DNA of 64,000 nucleotides from JAMQPK01 sp963761975 (GTDB lineage: Bacteria > Acidobacteriota > Vicinamibacteria > Vicinamibacterales > JAMQPK01): assembly GCA_963761975.1 (NCBI GenBank), contig CAVXIR010000002.1:310001-374000 (forward strand), written 5' to 3'. The position numbers and the translations under genes are program-made. Positions 58,475 to 64,000 of this stretch are shown piece after piece (within the stretch, counting starts at the first letter, position 1; every line of letters starts with the position of its first letter). The notes under the pieces are model-generated. The model was not told the origin of the DNA, did not search any database, and saw only the letters and a list, made by a program, of their open reading frames with translations.

Positions 58475-59221
58475 TCAGTTCAAAACGATTTCCACTCGCC
58501 GGTTCAGCGCTCGCCCGTCGTCGGTCGCATTGTCGGCAACCGCTTGTTCTGAACCCCAGCCGCGCGTCGAGATGCGCGCGCCGTCCGCACCATATTTCTC
58601 GACGAGAATCCGCTTCACCGTTGCCGCGCGGCGATCGCTGAGGTCCTGGTTGGTCTTCGCGTTGCCGGTCGCGTCGGTGTGGCCGGCGATCTGTATCTTC
58701 ATGCCGGCGTTCTGCTTCAGCGTGTCCGCGACAGAACTGAGAATAGGCCAGTCGGTGCCCTGCATCGCATCCGAGCCGCTCGCGAACACGAGTTCATAGG
58801 TGCGCAGGCTCCCGCACTGAGTGAGTTCTGCCGCATACGGATAGGCGACAGAATCGCCAGCGTTTGGCGACAGCCGGGTCCATGTCCCGCGCAGCGGCTT
58901 CTCGCGTCCCTCGTCCCACCACGTCGTCGTCAGGCTCGAGACCGCCTTTCCGGCGATTGCCATGACGCCGCGAGGTCTGCACGCGCTCTTCGGCCGCTTC
59001 GGATCGAAGTTATTGGCGACGATGATGAGGCGCGGGCCATCCCAGTAGCCGCGAAACCAGAAGTCCTGACCGCCGCCGTAGCCCCACACGCGATCGCCTT
59101 CCTGCTGCAACGACATTTTCATTGTCCAGTACTTCGGTTGCCACGAGCCGGTGAGATTGACCTGAGCAGACCCGGATGATGCAGAGAACGTCACTAGAAA
59201 GACGGCGAAAACAACACGCAT
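58475..59221 (-). CDS. OmpA-family peptidoglycan-binding protein
   Basis: 248 residues with a signal peptide (MRVVFAVFLVTFSASSGSAQ). Residues ~20-120 form a small domain with many tryptophans (LTGSWQPKYWTMKMSLQQEGDRVWGYGG, WWDEGREKPLRGTWTRL). The C-terminal ~115 residues are an OmpA domain: QIAGHTDATGNAKTNQDLSDRRAATVKRILVEKYG and RALNRRVEIVLN, with the Asp and Arg that bind diaminopimelate. It should tether a periplasmic or outer-membrane assembly to the cell wall. No operon partner: 30 bp separate it from the cytochrome gene upstream on the same strand. Confidence 0.85.
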   Translation of the reverse strand: MRVVFAVFLVTFSASSGSAQVNLTGSWQPKYWTMKMSLQQEGDRVWGYGGGQDFWFRGYWDGPRLIIVANNFDPKRPKSACRPRGVMAIAGKAVSSLTTTWWDEGREKPLRGTWTRLSPNAGDSVAYPYAAELTQCGSLRTYELVFASGSDAMQGTDWPILSSVADTLKQNAGMKIQIAGHTDATGNAKTNQDLSDRRAATVKRILVEKYGADGARISTRGWGSEQAVADNATDDGRALNRRVEIVLN

Positions 59222-59251
59222 GTACCACCCTCGCGCAAAGAAATGGTCCGG

Positions 59252-62200
59252 CTAAACCCGGACACGACGAACTGAAATACCCATGTACTGAGTTACCGTC
59301 TGCCATACCGTTTCGATCAGTTCGCGCAGAGTCTGTAGTGGTGGCTGCGGCGGGTCATTCGTAACCGTGAAAAGCTGCCCGTTGCGCATGTACAGCCGGC
59401 GCTGCTCGTCGCCATTGAGAGGGCGGGCGCCGCGGCGACCGAAGACCGCGAGCTGGTTGCCCGACTCATCGACCGCGCGATCGCGATCGATGCCTTCCGA
59501 CACCGCAAGCGCGGGATGATGCGTGTGATAGGTGGCGACCAACGACGGCGTAGGTTTCGGGCTGAAGCCGTAGTGGTTCGGATTGTCCCCGGGCGAAAAC
59601 AACTGCACGACGTGCAGCCCATTGTGACCATCGGCGAGAACAGCGAAACCGCTGGCGTTCACCATTCCGATTTTCACGTCGTTCAGGTCATTGATCGTCC
59701 CGCCACCTGTGAACATGTTTTCGAGCGTCGGCTCCTCGGGCCGCTCGATGTCGACGATGGCGAGCCCCTGCTTGCCGGCCGCGACGTACGCATGCGTGCG
59801 GGCGGAGTAGACGTTGCGCGCGTCCGAGAGCGGAACGGTTGCGCCGCTCACGGCCACGGGACGGTCGAGAGTGGTGACGTCGAGTACCCTTCAGCCCCTG
59901 ACGATCGGCGACAAAGGCGTAGCGGAACTGAATCGAAATGCCGCGTGGATCCTCGAGGTGCGGTGCGCCGACCTGGGCGGTGACCTTCGGCTCGGTTGGG
60001 ACGTTCACGTCCACAACGACGAGGCCGCGCGGCGTGAGCACGTACGCGTAATGGCCCGCGAGCACGATGCGGCGGGCGCCGTTGAGCACACCGTTCGGAT
60101 TGAAGGTGACGGCGCGTGTCAGGAAGTTGTTCGCCGGGTTGCCATCGAGCAGCGTGGCCGCACCAATGAGAATGAGACCTTCTTCCGCGTCGGCGACGTA
60201 GAGGTATCCATACATTGGATGGATCTTCTGTTCCTCATTCTCCGGCCTTCTGGTGCGGACAGGGTCGACCCCAAGCGTGGTCGGTGTCGCAACGGCGACA
60301 GCGTTTCTCGTCTTGACGTACAGCCGCTGTCCGAGCGGCGAAACCGGTGCCGTCACGATCCGTTCTGAGAAATCCTTGTTGTCGATGTTCGCGATGTCGT
60401 AGACGCGGAAGCCGCCCTCGCCAAGTGCGGCGTAGGCGTACTCGCCCCGCACCTGAATGTCGAGGACGTTGCCGGGATGATGATCGACTTCGTGCAAAGC
60501 GCGGCCACCGGCGACGAAGGCGTTGAAGTTGGCCGGATATGCAAGCTTGTGAAGATGGCTGCCGAGAACCGCCGGCGGTTCGTCTCGCTCGGCGACCGTG
60601 ATGGCCTCGAGGCCGCCTTCGCCAGTGGCCACCCAGGCATAGCGGCCGAGATGGTTCACGAAATTCGTGCCCTGCAGCAGCACGGTCGCCATCCACGCAT
60701 TGTTGTCCTTGGTGGCCGACACGTGGCAGTCGGTGCACCGCTTCGTCTCGTTCGACCGGACGGTATGCGGAACGAATGTGCTGAACGCCTGGCCGCTGAA
60801 TCCTTCGGTCGAGATCGTCTGCTGCATGTAGTAAAGCCAGTCGCGTTGCTGGTTCTGCGAGCTCACGAGAATGGCGCAGGCCGAGCGGACGGGTGCGATC
60901 CGGTTGCCGGTCACCGTGCCGTCGCGTCCCAGCATGAACATGTCATCGCGCAGTACCTGGAAGTTGTATTCCGTCCAGTTGCGGGTCGTCTGCCCCTCGT
61001 TGTGCAGCGTCGGCATCTTGCGGTTGGCCGACATCGACAGATGGCAGCCCATGCAGCTCGGGGTCCACGACGTGTGGCAGGTGTAACAGGTCATCGAGCT
61101 GTTGGCGTGTGCAAGATCCTTTTCATTCGACGGAGAGCCCCACGTTCGGCCATCCCGCTGAATGGTTTTCGCCAGCCGCGATTGCTCGTTGTAATGAGAA
61201 GCCCCGGGCGTGATCGTGTCGAGCACCTGCACGATCTCCCATTCCTTCGACGCATCGAGCATCGAACGCTGATAGAGCCGTTCATTTCTCCACTCGAATC
61301 TGCGCTGACCGAACGGCGTGCGCAGCACGGCGAGGGGTGTCCCACCAGCGGGCGACGCAGGGCCGCTGGTGAGGAGCGTCGCGCGGCCGCCCACAGATCC
61401 GTGGCAATCCACGCAGTCGATTTCGACCGCGTTGCGTGTTTCGCCGTAGAGCTTGCCGTTTCCGTGGCTGTCCTGGTTGAAGTGGCAGTCGACACACTGC
61501 ATGCCACGTTCGAGATGGATGTCCTTCAGGTGAACTGCCTTCGAGAACTTCTGCGGATCGGAATGGGGCACAACCTTGTTGTCGGCATCGAGCAGCTCGC
61601 CCTTGCGATCGCGCTTGTACACCGCGCGGAAGATCCAGCCGTGGCTGTGAAAGTCGGCAAACTGCGTGTGCTCGAGCTTCGCGTTGAACTCTGGTGTGCC
61701 GAGATTCTTCAGGAATTCGACGTCCGACCACAGCCCCCGCTGCGTACTGCCCTCGGGGTTGCGCACACGCACGCCATGCCTGAAGGCCTCGCTCGGATCG
61801 CGCTGGTCAGCCGGATACATGAACTGGCCATCGGTTTCGTTTTCCCACCACGTGTAGCCGTAATAGGTCGTCACCATGTTCGTGCCGGGATGCATGTGGC
61901 ACGTCATGCACTGGCTCGACGGGATCGATCGGGTAAACGTGTGTTTCAACGGGTGACCCGGCTCGGTCTTTGAAATCGTCGGATCGCTCGTCGTCGAACG
62001 CCCTTCATTGCCAGACGCCGCGTATTGTGCCGAGTGAACCGGTGAGCGGTCGTTGGCGTATACCACGTGACAGGCCGTGCAGCCGCTGCCGCGATAGTCG
62101 CCCGGCTGGTCGTTCGTGCCGGGAAACGACAGCAGAGGATCCAGCAGCCGTGTCTTTTGAAGGCCGAGAAAAACGGGATCCACCCTGAGCTGTGTCCCGA

Positions 62201-63020
62201 AGCCGCGATCGCTGAGCCGCACCTCCGGGCGGCCCGGCTCATCGTCGCGGGCGGGATTGCCGATCTCGCCGCGACGGCGGCTGCCTCGCTCGAACACGCG
62301 GAGCACGTTGCCCGGCTGGGTGATTTCCCATCGTGTCAGCGGATCGAGAAAGGGAAGCACCCCCTTCGTTCGTATTTCCTCCGGTGTTGGTGGCGGCACC
62401 GTGACGAGACGCTGCGGCGTGCCGTCGCGACCGTAACTCTCGCCGAACCGTGGGTTCTTGTCTGGATAGGCGCCGTTGTTGTACAGCGCTGCGCCCCACA
62501 ACATTGCGCCGTGCGTCATCATGCTCTTCCGTACGTTCTGCACTTCGGCCGGATGGCACGTTCCGCACGTGCGATCGGCCACGCGAAGGTCGCCGGGATT
62601 GATGAACTGCACGTACTCCGGCGCCTCTCTCAACCATTCCGTGTATGCACGCACGGGATTCGCGGCTGAGGCGGCGCTCGCCGCCAGCCGCGGCGAAGGA
62701 TGAGCCGAGCGCTTCGCTTTCACATAGGCGGCGCTGGTTGGTGCCTGACTCTGTGGAGCCCGCACATCGGCATTGCCGCCGTGGCAATCGGTACACCCGA
62801 GCCTCACGGTGCCCGTCGGATGCATCGACGGCTCATCGGTCGACGTGTGGCATGTGATGCAGCCCGCGCTTTTGGCATCGGCTTCGGTGACAGACTGGTT
62901 GAGCGGCCGCCCCTGAGCCGAGAGAGAGGTCTCGCGCTCGGGGAAAATGGCATCTGCGGCGACGCACAGAAAGACCATCATCGCAGTCAGAATCGCTTTC
63001 GATACCGTCGATATGTGCAT
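59252..63020 (-). CDS. Decahaem cytochrome with C-terminal LVIVD-type beta-propeller repeats (one frameshift)
   Basis: About 1,255 residues once a single extra base is removed at 59887-59889. Signal peptide MHISTVSKAILTAMMVFLCVAADA; ten CxxCH motifs (CITCH, CTDCH, CGTCH, CTACH, CMTCH, CVDCH twice, CYTCH, CMGCH, CTDCH) in residues ~50-740; then five or more LVIVD-like repeats (YAYAALGEGGFRVYDIA, YLYVADAEEGLILIGAA, YAYVLTPRGLVVVDV, YAFVADRQGLKVLDV, HAYVAAGKQGLAIVDI). The published frame breaks in the fourth repeat: deleting one G in AAGGGTACTC restores continuity. As the sequence stands the long frame stops at 59688 and the rest is in another frame. Start ATG 63020 chosen for the signal peptide. 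Probably a periplasmic or surface electron carrier. Confidence 0.82.
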
Positions 63021-63028
63021 AAGCAATG

Positions 63029-63092
63029 GCAAGGCTAAAGCCTTGCGCTACCGATACGGTTGCGGTAGCGCAGGGCTTCAGCCCTGCCTGCC
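63029..63092. repeat. Inverted pair of REP hairpins (REPIN-like)
   Basis: GGCAAGGCTAAAGCCTTGCG (63029-63048, then CTACC) and GGTAGCGCAGGGCTTCAGCC (from 63064) are the same REP in opposite orientations, separated by about ten bases. Located between the porin-like gene and the cytochrome gene. The second half is nearly identical to the copy inside the helicase gene at 40842-40866. Confidence 0.85.
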
Positions 63093-63098
63093 TCCTCA

Positions 63099-64000
63099 TC
63101 AAAACTGCAAACGCAGGTTGGCGAACAACTGCACCAACCAGTGACGGTCGTCGTAGATGTCGCGCAAGCCGTTGCCGAGGCGCAGCGCCGATGCTCCCGC
63201 GGTAATGACCATATTCTCGCTGAGCGGCGGGCGGTACTGACCACCGCCGCCGAAGTCGATGCCGATGCTCCTGCCGATCGGCGTCTGAAAGAGCAGCGCC
63301 TCGAGCGGTGCAGTAGTGTGAAATCGCAGCACGCTCACGGTCGTAAACGCCCGCAACTTTGGCGTGAGCTCGACGTCGAGTCCTCCGTGCACGATGAAAA
63401 TTCCCGGATTGACGAAGTTTTGCTGCCCCTCATCTTTGTTCGTGCGAAGGTCTGGCAGCAGGCTGAACGGGCTGACCAGGCCAGTGTTGGTCTGCGTCAG
63501 CCGCAGGCCTTGTCGATTCCACACACTGAACGGACCACCCGCAAACACCGGAATGTCCACGATCGAATCGAAGCCGCGCGCTTCGCCGTCGTTGATGTCG
63601 TCGTCGCCCGATGCCCAGAAGAACGATCCCTTGATGCGAAGCCAGTCTTTGTCAACCGACAGCTCGACTGCGGCCATTTGCGCGTTCACGTCCACCTCGC
63701 GCGCCTCAATGGCATTGAACTCATCGGTGCCGACCACCTGATAGAAGGCATGCGTCAGGTTCAGCCGGCCGATGTGGCCGTTGCCCGCCCACCCGAAGTA
63801 TGACGAACGAACATGGTGCGGCTTGACCAGACCGACGGGCATCGGCCTGACGAGAAAGCCATTCGGATCGTAGTGAGGCTTTCCCTCGTCCAGGTTGTAG
63901 TGATAGCTGAACTGCGCGGTGTACCCGCGCGTCAGAAAATCCTGGACGTAGACGTTTGCCACCGTCATCTGCTGGTGGCGTCGGTGGAGTTCGTTGAACC
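63099..64000 (-). CDS. Outer-membrane beta-barrel (porin-like) protein, 5'-truncated by window edge
   Basis: The frame is open at the right edge (FNELHRRHQQMTVANVYVQDFLTRGY) and ends in an aromatic beta-signal (FANLRLQF), with alternating amphipathic strands (YTAQFSYHYN, HIGRLNLTHAFYQVVG, NAQMAAVELSVDKDWLRIKGSFFWASGD, RAFTTVSVLRFH). No family name can be given with confidence; it could be a decaheme-associated or alginate-export-like barrel. It sits just upstream of the ten-haem cytochrome on the same strand, so a porin-cytochrome conduit is conceivable. At least 300 residues are present. Confidence 0.72.
   Translation of the reverse strand, partial: FNELHRRHQQMTVANVYVQDFLTRGYTAQFSYHYNLDEGKPHYDPNGFLVRPMPVGLVKPHHVRSSYFGWAGNGHIGRLNLTHAFYQVVGTDEFNAIEAREVDVNAQMAAVELSVDKDWLRIKGSFFWASGDDDINDGEARGFDSIVDIPVFAGGPFSVWNRQGLRLTQTNTGLVSPFSLLPDLRTNKDEGQQNFVNPGIFIVHGGLDVELTPKLRAFTTVSVLRFHTTAPLEALLFQTPIGRSIGIDFGGGGQYRPPLSENMVITAGASALRLGNGLRDIYDDRHWLVQLFANLRLQF

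Overview
The window is chromosomal DNA from a GC-rich didermic bacterium, most likely an acidobacterium and plausibly of the Vicinamibacteria. The clues are an Oar-type TonB-dependent receptor with an N-terminal carboxypeptidase-regulatory domain, a receptor-like Ser/Thr kinase with a TolB/WD40 C-terminus, a PadR regulator paired with a permease-prefix membrane protein, a DUF5916 outer-membrane protein, both DUF1800/DUF1501 and DUF1592-type/DUF1552 secreted pairs, and multihaem cytochromes. This lineage call is inference; no rRNA or tRNA gene was seen. No insertion sequence, prophage or CRISPR array was seen.

Layout. 1-7.5 kb: end of a GABA-type aminotransferase, a saccharopine-dehydrogenase-like protein, a PHP hydrolase, an Oar-like receptor (minus) and a succinate-semialdehyde dehydrogenase, together suggesting GABA or amino-acid catabolism. 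7.6-20 kb: PadR pair, secreted alpha/beta hydrolase, Tat-exported DUF1800/DUF1501 pair, malate/lactate dehydrogenase, receptor kinase, DUF5916 barrel protein (frameshifted at its last codons) and a small lipoprotein. 20-27 kb: a four-gene same-strand cluster of two leucine-rich-repeat proteins, a c-haem DUF1587/1592/1588/1585 protein and a DUF1552 protein. 27-35 kb: Omp85 protein, mycothiol-type enzyme, PLP dehydratase, Nramp transporter, TPR protein, LysR regulator. 35-39 kb: two small exported proteins, a desaturase/nicotianamine-synthase-like fusion and a membrane sulfatase-fold enzyme. 39-49.9 kb: UvrD-family helicase, orphan molybdenum hydroxylase subunit, second small lipoprotein, a MacA/LolD/FtsX-type exporter, EF-P and SUI1/YciH, and a remnant of a small membrane-protein gene.

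The most striking protein-coding region is 49.8-57.3 kb. A pentahaem cytochrome is divergent from a tightly packed four-gene unit: a NuoE-NuoF fusion, a giant iron-sulfur protein that joins a NuoG-like N-terminus to two cyclic-nucleotide-binding domains and a HybA/DmsB-like ferredoxin, a membrane cytochrome-b-like protein, and a membrane-anchored decahaem cytochrome. I read this as a nucleotide-gated NADH-to-cytochrome electron-transfer complex that is not complex I. At 59-64 kb a ten-haem cytochrome with C-terminal LVIVD-type repeats (frameshifted) follows an outer-membrane barrel protein, which resembles a porin-cytochrome conduit.

The intergenic DNA is unusually structured. Two ~135-bp cloverleaf elements (13332-13465 and 29774-29911) share an invariant outer stem, and the sampled differences in their long arm are compensatory, with an identical internal loop retained. 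They sit inside inverted 8-nt repeat arrays. Many other gaps hold tandem 7-mer or 8-mer arrays with inverted arms, and REP-like hairpins. Three repeats lie inside coding sequence, in frame (desaturase, helicase, Nramp), and one appears to have truncated a small gene.
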